Below are positions 1 through 8,514 of a stretch of 13,789 bases of DNA, piece by piece. The notes beneath the pieces are model-generated. The model made no database searches, was not told the origin of the DNA, and saw only the letters and a program-made list of their open reading frames with translations. The DNA is from Dichomitus squalens LYAD-421 SS1. Lineage: Eukaryota; Basidiomycota; Agaricomycetes; Polyporales; Polyporaceae. Where the stretch lies: contig NW_006766909.1 in NCBI RefSeq assembly GCF_000275845.1, forward strand, positions 81,973-95,761, read 5' to 3'. The position numbers and the translations under genes are program-made. Every line of letters starts with the position of its first letter. Position 1 is the stretch's first letter.

Positions 1-483
1 CAGTAAGGAAAGACTATATTGCAGTAACCAACTGTACCTAGAGTCGAAGCAAGACTACAAAGGTTAAGTAAGTAACTACAAGTTAGAGATAGATGTAACG
101 AAGTACTCACTCTTCAGTCAGTAAGGAAAGACTGAAGAGGGAGGACGCAATCTGAAGTCCTTATATACTACAGAGAAGTGTCCATGACTAATCGAAGAGT
201 GGTTAGTCACATGTACCATAGTGCGATGAATAATATGATGGTGAAAGAATTGCGACGTATCGCACCATAGGATGAGTAAGAGATGAGTAAGGCATAGACC
301 TGTCTAGACCGTTCTGGAGTAGTACGGATTGTCCTAGACAGTACCAGAAGAGTCCGGAAGCATAGCTATAGTACACGAGCAGAGAGTCCCAAATATGGTA
401 ACATACTACATAAGCGACTACAGCTAAGCGCTAGGAGACGCATAGCCTCGTGTAGTCCGGACCGGATAAGTCCAAGTTCAACA
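1..483 (-). mobile_element. LTR of a retrotransposon, reverse orientation, 3' end beyond the window
   Basis: Read on the minus strand, the segment begins with TGTTGAAC at 483, a typical TG start for a fungal LTR. It carries a TATATAA box on the minus strand (161-167), as expected of a U3 promoter. Its last 88 bases (88 down to 1) reappear exactly on the plus strand at 499-586. A short unit containing CTTTCCTTACTG also lies on the minus strand near 111-141. No gag or pol coding is present, so this is a solo LTR or the edge of a larger element to the left. The superfamily (Copia or Gypsy) cannot be told from the LTR alone. Confidence 0.6.
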
Positions 484-586
484 CTTCATTACCTTTACCT
501 CTAACTTGTAGTTACTTACTTAACCTTTGTAGTCTTGCTTCGACTCTAGGTACAGTTGGTTACTGCAATATAGTCTTTCCTTACTG
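1..586. repeat. 88-bp perfect inverted repeat (1-88 and 499-586)
   Basis: The reverse complement of 1-88 is identical to 499-586 over all 88 bases, with a 410-bp spacer. A transcript through the region could fold into a long hairpin. It is best explained as the same LTR end present in two orientations rather than as the terminal repeats of a DNA transposon, because the left copy is part of a longer LTR-like unit. Confidence 0.9.
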
Positions 587-613
587 ACTGAAGATCTTGC
601 TTTGACTCTAGTC
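484..613 (+). mobile_element. Tail of an older LTR copy, plus orientation, interrupted by the reverse LTR
   Basis: From exactly 484, next to the TG start of the reverse LTR, the plus strand matches the 3' part of the same LTR family. Bases 484-498 match with about four differences, and 499-586 match perfectly. The match to the internal CTTTCCTTACTGACTGAAGA unit continues to about 595. The sharp boundary suggests that one LTR inserted into another in the opposite direction. A partial echo (CTTGCTTTGACTCTAG, 597-612) follows and provides the stop codon of the neighbouring gene. Confidence 0.5.
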
Positions 614-1459
614 GGATCTAATCCTTGTCTTCACAGCCCCGAGTTTATCAGGACCAGCGGTACTGGAGGTCGCTGTCGACACGGGGATGTTGTGAACTGC
701 AGAAGATCCGGGAGCACCAAGTGCGGTGAGCTGCGACGCACTAGCAGAGGTGCTACCTCTGCTTTCATGTATAGTCGTAGCGCTCACAGAGCTTGGCGCG
801 GTACCCGAAGCTCGCACGCCCATACTCGTGGTCGGCGTGTTTGGAGTCGCGGACGATCCCTGATTGCGTTGCGACGACGTATCGGAGGATGGCGATGGCG
901 ACTGCATAGGTGTAGACGTGGAGGCATCGGCCGCGTCTACCTCGACTTGAATGAAATCGAACCAAAAGCGGTTGCCTAGGTTCGTTATGACTAGGGTGTG
1001 TTGCCCGTCGGAAATAGGGCCAGATTGAAAGAAGGGCCGACGATACAACCATTGCGTGTTCGTCGTGGCAGGCTGGAACACCGTACCGGCACCGTCATCT
1101 ACAGCGTATGACGACAGAACATTGAATGTCCCGGGCTCGAATGCTCCATATACGGCTACCGCAGAGCCTGCAATGGCCCCCACTGAGCAGACTGCCTAGT
1201 GACGCCAAAAGGATTGATACATACCCGTGAATGAAAATGTCGCCGTTGAGCCAGACACATTCGTGAAAGTGAGTGTGCCATCAAAGTTATTCATCTGAGG
1301 GTCGCTGCCTGGATTGAGGATCCACACTCCGCCATACTGGATCCTGGGATCCGAATCGTCGATTGTGACTATGGAACCTTGGCACAGAGTGAAGCCTGCA
1401 TACTGCAGGACAAGGAAGAGTAAGGGGAGGGGCAATGTACTGAGCGGGGACCCCAGCAT
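608..1459 (-). CDS. Secreted Ser/Thr-rich protein of the basidiomycete surface-protein type, probably 3'-truncated
   Basis: Two exons, 1459-1225 and 1167-608, joined across a 57-nt intron (GTATGT...TTGCAG) in phase 1, give 264 residues. The join restores FSFTGSAVAVYGAF, the usual beta-strand text of this fungal family; reading through gives a stop. Residues 1 to about 27 form a signal peptide (MLGSPLSTLPLPLLFLVLQY). A beta-rich ectodomain follows (GGVWILNPG; NGN-like LGNRFWFDFIQVEV), then about 110 residues rich in Ser, Thr and Pro. Relatives normally continue into a transmembrane helix and a cytoplasmic tail. Here none is seen: the frame ends AVKTRIRSD at a stop inside repeat-like sequence. 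The ectodomain resembles a sugar-binding sandwich, but its role is unknown. I chose the ATG at 1459 because it gives a clean signal peptide; the only in-frame start further upstream is a GTG. Confidence 0.65.
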
Positions 1460-1460
1460 A

Positions 1461-1523
1461 TTAGCGGGGAGAGGGAGCGGGAGTACAGAGACCACAGGGA
1501 ACACTGTCGTCGGAATGCCTCAT
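1461..1523 (-). promoter_or_regulatory. Upstream ORF ending one base before the start of the secreted-protein gene
   Basis: On the minus strand an ATG at 1523 opens a 20-codon frame (MRHSDDSVPCGLCTPAPSPR). It stops with TAA at 1463-1461, a single base before the main ATG at 1459. If the 5' UTR includes it, it could reduce initiation or support reinitiation at the main start. Whether the transcript begins upstream of 1523 is not visible. Confidence 0.25.
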
Positions 1524-1988
1524 ATTGCAAGTTCGAGCGGATAAAACAAGAAGCAAAGAAGCGGATCGCAGTGCCCCATCATGGGCATGCAGTAGACAAC
1601 GAGCGCGAGGTGCAGGCGTGTGCGTGAGGACTTTCACAAGCAGCATGTGGGAATCATGTTGGGATGATAAGACTGTCGTGTTCGCTGAAAGGCGCGGGGA
1701 CTGGGCGGCCCGTCAATGGGCCAGACAGCGCCGAGTACGTGATACCGCCTTTCCCGTCGATACAGTATTTGGCTTCTACTGAGGCTGATCACTGCGGGTC
1801 CTGATGAGTGCTGGCTTGCGTGACGAATTGACGGCTTTGAGGTTCAACAGAAATTGCTGACCACGGCCCAAGGATGCAATAGCACCTCGCGATTCCTGGC
1901 CTGGCGACGACAAACAGATGGCTCAGGGCATCTTGCACGAGACTATCAATCAGGCACAGAATCGTAACTGCGTGTCAACCTGGTACTT
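1524..1988. other. Intergenic stretch, no gene recognised
   Basis: This is the presumed promoter side of the minus-strand secreted-protein gene plus spacer up to the inverted-repeat element. Open frames here are short and have no recognisable domains. No clear TATA box is seen upstream of 1459. Confidence 0.5.
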
Positions 1989-2033
1989 GTGACCCCAGAA
2001 GCTACGGATTAAGCGCCTGACCCCAGAAGCTAC
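1989..2033 (+). repeat. Two left-hand copies of the GACCCCAGAAGCTAC repeat
   Basis: Direct copies lie at 1989-2007 and 2017-2033, with starts 28 bases apart. Both have inverted partners downstream. Confidence 0.85.
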
Positions 2034-2485
2034 TGACACGCCTCTAGAAGTTCCCGCATTTCCCTGTCGAAAAGTGTGCACGGGTTACACACGATACAAT
2101 GTACTTCATAAATATTAATATCAAAGAGAATGAAGGAAATCGGAAGGGATTTGCTCCCGATACAAGTCAATCTTAGTAGGGTTTCTGGGGTTTACTAACC
2201 TTGGTGAGTGGCCATAAAAAGATCTGCAGCGCCGATCTTTCTCTAACTTTTCAAAGTGTTCTTAACATGTTCAATGAACTTTCTTATTCAGTTCCCGAAG
2301 GATTCCGGGTTGCATTATTCGAAGGATCGGAAGAGGTCTCTCGAGCGTGACATTCAGCCACTGACCGAGATAAAGCTGACTTTTAATCTGAGCGCCTCGA
2401 CAGTGTTGCCTCAGCCAACGTCGCTATCAAGCGAATCGGCAGTCTTCGGCACCGTGACCGTCGGTGACAATCTCTGGGCGCCTTT

Positions 2486-2504
2486 CCGTAGCTTCTGGGG
2501 TCAG
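2486..2504 (-). repeat. Inner right-hand copy of the GACCCCAGAAGCTAC repeat
   Basis: Inverse of 2017-2033. On its left flank, GGCGCC followed by TTTCC also weakly mirrors the sequence after the first left-hand copy. Confidence 0.8.
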
Positions 2505-2653
2505 ACGTGTAATTCCGCGATGCTCCACGCAAACCTCCACCGATTTTCTTCAAATGTCACACGTATGTACTATCTAGGATGAGAATGAAGTGTGCAAAAT
2601 CTGAAATGTATCGGAGAGGATGGGAGGAAGATATTCACGACATACATTATGGG

Positions 2654-2672
2654 CCGTAGCTTCTGGGGTCAC
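2654..2672 (-). repeat. Outer right-hand copy of the GACCCCAGAAGCTAC repeat
   Basis: Exact 19-base inverse of 1989-2007. Confidence 0.9.
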
Positions 2673-2862
2673 ACTAGTACACCACGTCCTCCGAACAGAA
2701 AACCTACGGACAAGTTTCCATCAAAGATGGGGTGTGAGGCATGACTACTTGGAGATTCGGCATGAAATCATGATTTGCCAACCATGCAGCTCGGGTGCTG
2801 AAATCTCGTTCATAAACTATAGTACAGTGACTTATCGATGACACTCGGGACGACTAAGAGAA

Positions 2863-3673
2863 CTAACTCAGGCTGTCAGACAACCGCTCACGCGCACGCT
2901 CGTGACCTGAGGCAATTGGAGGCCGTCAGCATTTTGCTCGATATAACGCGTAGCAATCACTCACTTCTACGCATATGACGACGGAGGTCGTGATTACGCT
3001 TGTACATCCGGCTACACCCAGGCGCGCTGCAAGCAAAGTCTAAGGTGCAATGGAGACGCAAGTTGCGTGTGTGCGCGAGAGCTGAGCCAGTATTCGGTCA
3101 GTATTTCGACGTCACCTGAGTGATTGTGTAGTATTGAGAGACGTACCTGCATTACAATCGGCGTGGTGGCAAACGAACGGTTTGGCGTCCGCGGCCTGCC
3201 GAGGCGATTGAGGGGCATCCTGGACAAGGAGATCCATCGGCGGATTGACGAGATGAAGGGCGCGAACGTTGTTCCTCTCAAACGCATCTGTATCCATGAA
3301 TGCTGCTGGCTGCACGTTCTCCTCGGCAGGGTGGCCCACGGAGGGATGCTCGTGCTGCACGTGCTTCGGCAAGTCGGAATGAAGGGTACACACTCCGCCG
3401 CAGCCTAGTACGCTACACGCATACCGTGTTCCAGCACGTAGATGTACAAACTTGAAATGAACCTTCAGGTTCCACTTGACGCTGAACTCTTCATTGGCTA
3501 AAGGTTAGTGAGTCAACATCGAGGCACTGGGGAACATAGCACATACCTTTTTCACATCCAGGGAAAGGGCAAAGGAACAGGGTACCTATTTTGCCCCGAC
3601 CACGCGGATTGTCTTGAATGACAAGTCCGGTCTCCAAGAGATCAGCGAGGTCGAATGGGTTAGCGTTGGACAT
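2863..3673 (-). CDS. C2H2 zinc-finger protein with three full fingers and one half finger (5' end uncertain)
   Basis: Four exons (3673-3547, 3488-3147, 3039-2965, 2906-2863) with introns of 58, 107 and 58 nt give 195 residues and a TAG stop. Finger 1 is C35/C40/F44/L50/H53/H58 (FLCPFPGCEKEF then NLKVH). Finger 2 is C67/C72/L82/H85/H90, with Cys in place of the usual aromatic. A half finger, FVCHHADCNADF (C149, C154), has no histidines and runs straight into finger 4, C160/C165/Y169/L175/H178/H183 (RNHDLRRHMRRSH). Each splice was chosen because it restores finger spacing in phase. Finger 1 and the half finger are both split by a phase-1 intron at the third codon after the second Cys, as in the neighbouring gene at 4780-6150. 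It is likely a DNA-binding nuclear protein. An upstream exon is possible, because the frame stays open above the ATG at 3673. The 107-nt intron may hide a missed exon. Confidence 0.65.
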
Positions 3674-3871
3674 GCCGGTTAGGAAGGCGTTGGTCGCAAA
3701 GCACAGTAGGTGCGGGGTCTGAGTAAACGGGGCGTATGATGTTGGCTCCGAGATGACAGGGATAAGTCAGCTTATGTATTAGCAGCTTCAGCGACACTAA
3801 ATGCTGCTGCAGACCATCGCAGCAAGGGAGTTCACTGCAGACTGCGACTTACCGCAGCAGCTAGCGAGAAG

Positions 3872-4417
3872 TCATTGACAAAGAAGCACGATACCTTGTT
3901 CTTCTAGAGCTGCGTGAGGAACGTGCAATATAGACGTTGCTACAGCACATGCACGGTACTTCCGCAGAACTTGACTCATCACAACATCTATAGCTATCGA
4001 TGTACGTTTGGAAGCTGCCGCAGTATGAGAATGCCGCAGGCTAGAGAAGCGCTCTGGTTCGGACTGCTGCGGCACCGTAAGGTTTATTGATGGCCCTGTC
4101 GATGGCTTCCCGAATTCTTTCCCTTCAATCCGTCACACTTCGGCCCGCCACACATGGATGTCCCAAAGTTGCGATATGCCGTTGGCCATGGCTCCAGAAA
4201 CCATTGGTACATTGATCCGTGGCGGCGAAAAGGGTGTATTACCATGACGCCATTCTACACGAGGAGCAGATGCGAGGATCTTTCCGAGGCACAATTCAGG
4301 GATGTTGTGTATTGCGAACGAAGTATCATGGCGGGACGGGACGGGACAGAGGACTCCAGGAGCAGCACACGGAATCACGGTCAGTATTGTACAACATTGT
4401 GGCATGATAGACGACAC
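3872..4417 (-). CDS. Unidentified reading frame, open except for one TGA (possible exons)
   Basis: On the minus strand one frame runs from 4417 to 3872 with a single stop (TGA, 4135-4133). An ATG lies at 4405. A candidate 72-nt intron (GTGTGA at 4138, CTTAC branch-like site, GCCGCAG ending at 4067) would remove that stop in phase. The product would be about 150 residues with no domain I recognise. The frame does not join the downstream zinc-finger exons in phase by any splice I tried. It may be the 5' part of that gene, a separate small gene, or chance. Confidence 0.25.
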
Positions 4418-4757
4418 GAGGCGTTACGACGCAATTCGAACAAAGCCAAGACAATACACGAAGCAGAGACCATAGACGCAGGACGTAACAGTTGCAACAT
4501 TCATTCGTCGAGAAACGAAGAAACTTGTGCAGGCGCTTCCGAGGGGGACCTTCTGAGACCGCGTTAAGTTCAGACGAGTGGTCCCGCTCCCAAGCTCTTG
4601 CAAATTGATTCTTCCTCCCATTCTTGTAACGACGACGTACCGGGAGTGACTCGAAACAGAGTCTTGCGTAGCGTGCAAATGAAGAAGGCGCTACCGGAGA
4701 GAGTTAACACGCTGTTGGACTGATTTGGTCAGGATACCATGTCATGAGATGCATAGC

Positions 4758-4763
4758 ACTTAC
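4758..4763 (-). other. Strong splice donor (GTAAGT) just after the zinc-finger stop codon
   Basis: GAG followed by GTAAGT lies about 17 bases after the TGA at 4782-4780. It suggests an intron in the 3' UTR or an alternative last exon. No matching acceptor was identified with confidence. Confidence 0.3.
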
Positions 4764-4779
4764 CTCGTTGTGTCTGCGC

Positions 4780-6150
4780 TCAAGAATGCGTCTTTTTCGT
4801 CTTCATGCTCCCGCTAGAGTGGCGCTTCTTGATGTGTAATTCCAGGTCGTACTTGCGGCTGAAGCCTGACTTTGCCTTGATGCATCCATTGAAAGGGCAG
4901 ACCTTGTCGCGCTTCTGAAGATGGACGCCATCGCGGTGAACCTTGAGGTTGTTAGAACGAGCAAACGCTGTTGATTATATAGTGAGCTGGTGCTAAGAAT
5001 ACTGTGACGGCGATGCGAACTGACACTTAGTGCAACCCGGCCAATGACAGGGGAAGACCTTCTCTGTTGATTGCCTCCGTGGTCCCTTCGTTTTGGCAGG
5101 CGTATTAGAAGCAGTATCGCGAGGCTTGTCAACGTGCTTTGTTGTTTCGCTAGGGTCAGGGTGAGGGTAATGACTGGCGTCGCTCGTGGTCGGAGATGAC
5201 GGCGACTCTGGAAAAGACTCAAGGTAGTGATATTCGCATGACGCCTGCATGTCGCTTTCCGGACCAATAGCACCTGCTGGAGCAACATCAATATGTTGCT
5301 CCTGCGGTTGCTCCTGGTCGTTGAGGGGAGGTCGTCCCGCGAAGCGATACGCAGCTCCCGGTACAAGTAGCGTCGGGTCGATGGCCACGGTAGGGCAGTA
5401 GTATCGAGCCCCTCTCCCCTCCGAAAGCACTCCGTGAGGCGACTGAGTACGTAAATACGCCTGTGACGCGCCCCAGCTGTTGTCCATCGCGGGTTCGGCC
5501 CCAACGCAAGGATACGCGATACTGCCCACAGGATAGTAGAGTGCTGAGGAGTGGCCCCGGACATCTGCAGCGGTAGGACGGCAGTACTGCCACGGCAGCT
5601 GCCCGGAGCCGGGTTGCGCCCACGAAGAGATGGGGACGAACGAAGGGGGGCCATCTATGACGAGATGCGCACCAATTGTCTCCAGGCCCCGCGACACCTC
5701 GCTCGGACTCGCCGACGCTGCGTACGTATTCTCAACGATGTACGGCGCGTCCTTGAACTCGGAGAGGGTGCTCTCAATGCTCTCGAGCTCGAAGTCTACT
5801 GGCGCATGGGAAAGGGGCGTTAGGAGGTTCGTAGAAGAACGACCCGAGTCGTACTCCGCCGACGGGGCTCCGCTGACGTCGAAATGCGCGGAGTCAGCCA
5901 TCTCGGACTTCTGCGATTCGCTGGTAATAGGAATAGTTGGGATCCACATATCAAGTTGCACGAGGAATTCGTGACCTGTGTCGTCGACGGGAAGGCCAAG
6001 CGAGTCCGAGAAGGACCCGAATCCGCGACTGGAGCTCGAGGTTTGTTGCTTGACGATCTGCTGAAGTGCGCCACGAGTTGCGCTAGGGATAGCAGTGGGC
6101 CTGCCTAGGGCAACGTCCGTGAGGGGACTGTCAACGAGCTCGCTAGGCAT
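4780..6150 (-). CDS. C2H2 zinc-finger transcription factor-like protein, two C-terminal fingers
   Basis: Two exons, 6150-5025 and 4967-4780, joined across a 57-nt intron (GTCAGT...CAACAG) in phase 1, give 437 residues. The first 340 or so residues are low-complexity and acidic to polar, rich in Ser, Pro, Thr and Gln, typical of fungal regulators. The two fingers lie at the end. Finger 1 is C368/C373/F377/L383/H386/H391 (CHWPGCTKSFARSNNLKVH). Finger 2 is C399/C404/F411/L417/H420/H425, with three extra residues before the aromatic. A basic tail (KTKKTHS) follows. The splice is firmly fixed because it restores exact C2H2 spacing; without it the frame stops ten codons on. It probably binds DNA in the nucleus. 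The target is unknown; linkage to the GH51/transporter pair is only suggestive. Confidence 0.8.
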
Positions 6151-6649
6151 GATATAAGATTTGTGGGAGGTGGTAAGTGAGTCTGCAGGACAGGGATCTA
6201 CCCGCGCGCCGCACTATTTGATGGTCTCGCCTGCCGCAGCCGCACTCGAACCCTGCCTTGACTCTCGTCCACCATCGCCTTCTAGGGCCTCTCTCGGCGG
6301 TTCGTCCCAAGGTTTCGTTCCGCGGTGAGTCGTCCTCAGTGCGAACCTGGTCCGTGCAAACTGCCGACTATGAACGCACAGGCCCACGGCACCGAGCTTC
6401 CTCTTGGAGCTGCTCGAGAGCTTACACTTGGACTATTTGGACTTGGGCTACCCTCGGAGATGCCGCAGCAAGAAGCTTCGAAGCCGATCTCTCGAAGCAG
6501 CGACGCACGACAATGCGGAGCGAAGGGATTCGTCGTGGCGAGCACTGCACGGCTCTTCTGTCCACCCCCGCTGGTACTGGCACTCCCCTCGCAAGCATAG
6601 AACGCTTCGAAACCACTATTATTCTCCCGCTTCCGTTCACAAGGCTCAT
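6151..6649. other. Spacer between the zinc-finger gene promoter and the GH51 3' end
   Basis: Both flanking genes are on the minus strand, so this holds the GH51 3' UTR and the zinc-finger promoter. Several overlapping open frames exist on both strands but none shows recognisable motifs. I treat them as chance. Confidence 0.5.
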
Positions 6650-8514
6650 CTATTCTAACGGGATCACTAGGAGGGTGAAGGAATGATTGCGGAACGTCCA
6701 CCGCCCATCCCATGATACCGTACGTGACTCTAAGCTCACTTCGTTCTCGTTCTCCCATCCATTCCGCGCCTTCACGTCCGCATGCCACAATTCATGTACT
6801 TCCACCTGACCGCCGACGCGCTCAAACGCGACGCGTAACGGCACGTCGTAGCTCGACGTTTCGGACCGGTTCACGACTGCGACGCGTAAGCTGCGCGTTT
6901 TTGCACTCGGGTCGGCATAGAGCACGGCCGAGACATCGAGGTCGCTCGGGAAACCTTTGATGCTTGATATCCAGCGTGGAAGGGTCTCCCCAGAGAATTG
7001 AGGAGATGTAACGGTCAATTTGACGGATATGCCGTCGCGCATATACTTTGAGAAGAGAAAGAGCGGCCAATATATCGTCTGCCGGAACAACCCAGTCGCG
7101 CTATAGACCACGATTTGAGACGCAGTTTTTCATGCTTGTGGTCGTAACACACCTTGTGACGAGGGGGGAAATCACGTTCACACTCTGCGCAATGCACGCA
7201 ATGTCGACGACGTCGGCCTGGCGGACGAAGACGTTGAGCCAGGAGGCCATGGCTAGGGCGTCCGCGAGGTTGTAGAACTGTTCGAGTCCGTTCTCGGGCG
7301 TCCCTACTGTCTCATCCCAGACGCCATATTCGTCGAACGCTATCTTGATAGGCTTGCTGACGCCCTTAACGAAACGCTACGGCCACTATAGTTAGATAGC
7401 AGCGTGAAGCCTTGCGACGTCGTACTCACAGCCTTGTTGATCAGCCCCTTGCAGACCTCGATAGAGTACTCCGCCGCGTCCGGACCGTACACCGACCTCC
7501 CGTACTCCCGCTCCGTTTGCGATCTGTCTCTGGGACCAAATCCGGTGTACAAGTGGATGCTGAACCGATTTCAGCATACGCTGAGTACACATTTTCCATC
7601 GCGACTGACCTGTGCAGATCGACCTTGTCCGCCAACTCGTCGAGGACGACTCCATCCCAGGCGTTGATCCCGGTCTCGCCGCATCCCACGAGGATGACGT
7701 CAGGGTCTACGAGCCGGATCGCGTGCGCCCATTGTCGCGCCTTTGTCGCGTACGCAGAGGCGGTCTGCTGGCCGACTTGCCACTCGCCCCACACCTCGTT
7801 GCCGAGACCCCAGTACTTCACCCCGTATGCCTCGTCGCGACCTGTGTTCTTCCTACGGAGGTTCGCGTAGTAGCTAAAACCAAGGTTAGACTCTCGCAGA
7901 CACCAGCGCAGGCACGACCTGAGGCTCACGTATCGCCCGTTCCGTTGCAATACTCGATCCAGTGGAGGGCGTCCTCGAGCGTCCCGGTGCCCATGTTCAG
8001 TACGATATATGGTTCGATCTTGGCTGTGCGACACCAAGCAATGAATCTAGATGTCCAGAGCTTGAGCATCCATATCGCCTTCAACAAGCGAGCGTACTCA
8101 CTCATCCGTCCCGAACTGATTGCTCTCTTCCCCATTCCACGCCAACTCCGGTCGTCTCTTGCGCTCTTCTCGCGGACCAATACCGTCCTTCCAGTTGTAC
8201 GAACTCACGAAGTTCCCGCCCGGCCACCTGATGAGCGGCACCCGTAGCTCGTCGCGCAGCACCTCCAAGACGTCCACGCGGAATCCCTCCGGCGTGAGCA
8301 GTGCCGCGGGCGTTTCGGTGAACTGCGCCTCAGGGCATGGCTTGCGTGGGGTGTAGGGGAAGGTTGTCCGCGTGGACGGCAGAATACCGCCATAGATGCA
8401 GCGCCCGAGGTGCTCAAGAAACCCAGAAAAGATGTACGGCGAGACGGGAGCGATGGAGAAGGAAGGGAAGATGTCTATCGCCGGTGAGACCTGTTCTGTT
8501 GTTTGGTCTGACAT
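6650..8514 (-). CDS. Alpha-L-arabinofuranosidase, glycoside hydrolase family 51, intracellular type
   Basis: Removes terminal alpha-L-arabinofuranosyl groups from arabinose-bearing sugars (EC 3.2.1.55, by family). Six exons (8514-8102, 8046-7930, 7873-7610, 7559-7430, 7376-7153, 7100-6650) with introns of 50-56 nt join in phase to 532 residues, a normal family length. Family text includes [39 protein letters not shown] and [19 protein letters not shown]. By family knowledge the acid/base is E203 (GLGNE) and the nucleophile E324 (AFDEYGVW). The N-terminus ([11 protein letters not shown]) lacks a signal peptide, so the enzyme should act in the cytosol. The last intron acceptor was set at 7377 rather than 7365 for exon 5, because it keeps the family length (INKARFVKGV). 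It faces the sugar transporter head to head. All key residues are present, and nothing suggests decay. Confidence 0.93.

Larger units (their letters stand above)
1989..2672. mobile_element. Small element with nested terminal inverted repeats (MITE-like, non-autonomous)
   Basis: GTGACCCCAGAAGCTACGG at 1989-2007 is exactly inverted at 2654-2672 (19 of 19). A second copy of the core, CTGACCCCAGAAGCTAC at 2017-2033, is exactly inverted at 2488-2504 (17 of 17). The inside is partly AT-rich (around 2095-2135) and holds no convincing transposase; the longest frame (108 codons from 2256) has no known motif. I could not find a clean target-site duplication, so the class of element and even mobility remain inference. 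The nested pairs suggest one element inside another, or a duplicated end. Confidence 0.5.
3674..4779. other. 1.1-kb spacer between the two zinc-finger genes, with possible unassigned exons
   Basis: It should hold the promoter or 5' exons of the gene at 2863-3673 and the 3' UTR of the gene at 4780-6150. Strong donor sequences on the minus strand (CGGTAAGTCG near 3853, and GAGGTAAGTG with GT at 4763-4762) suggest splicing in the region. I could not assemble a convincing protein. Confidence 0.4.

Noticed and set aside
602..979. Plus-strand 125-codon frame opposite the surface-protein gene
   Set aside because: Arginine-rich and repetitive, with no domain. It mirrors the Ser/Thr-rich coding of the minus strand.
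2256..2582. 108-codon plus frame inside the inverted-repeat element, as a transposase
   Set aside because: No transposase motif or catalytic triad, and it crosses the inner inverted repeat. Treated as chance.
1989..2672. hAT- or CACTA-type assignment of the inverted-repeat element
   Set aside because: No 8-bp or 3-bp flanking duplication could be found next to 1989 and 2672.
4803..5654. 283-codon minus frame overlapping the zinc-finger gene
   Set aside because: Low-quality Arg/Ser/Leu text, out of frame with the clear protein. Its start covers the last zinc-finger exon in the wrong frame.
6258..6686. 142-codon plus frame between the zinc-finger and GH51 genes
   Set aside because: No motifs, several equally long overlapping frames on both strands, and it runs into the GH51 3' end.
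7612..8247. 211-codon plus frame across GH51
   Set aside because: Antisense shadow of well-supported GH51 exons.
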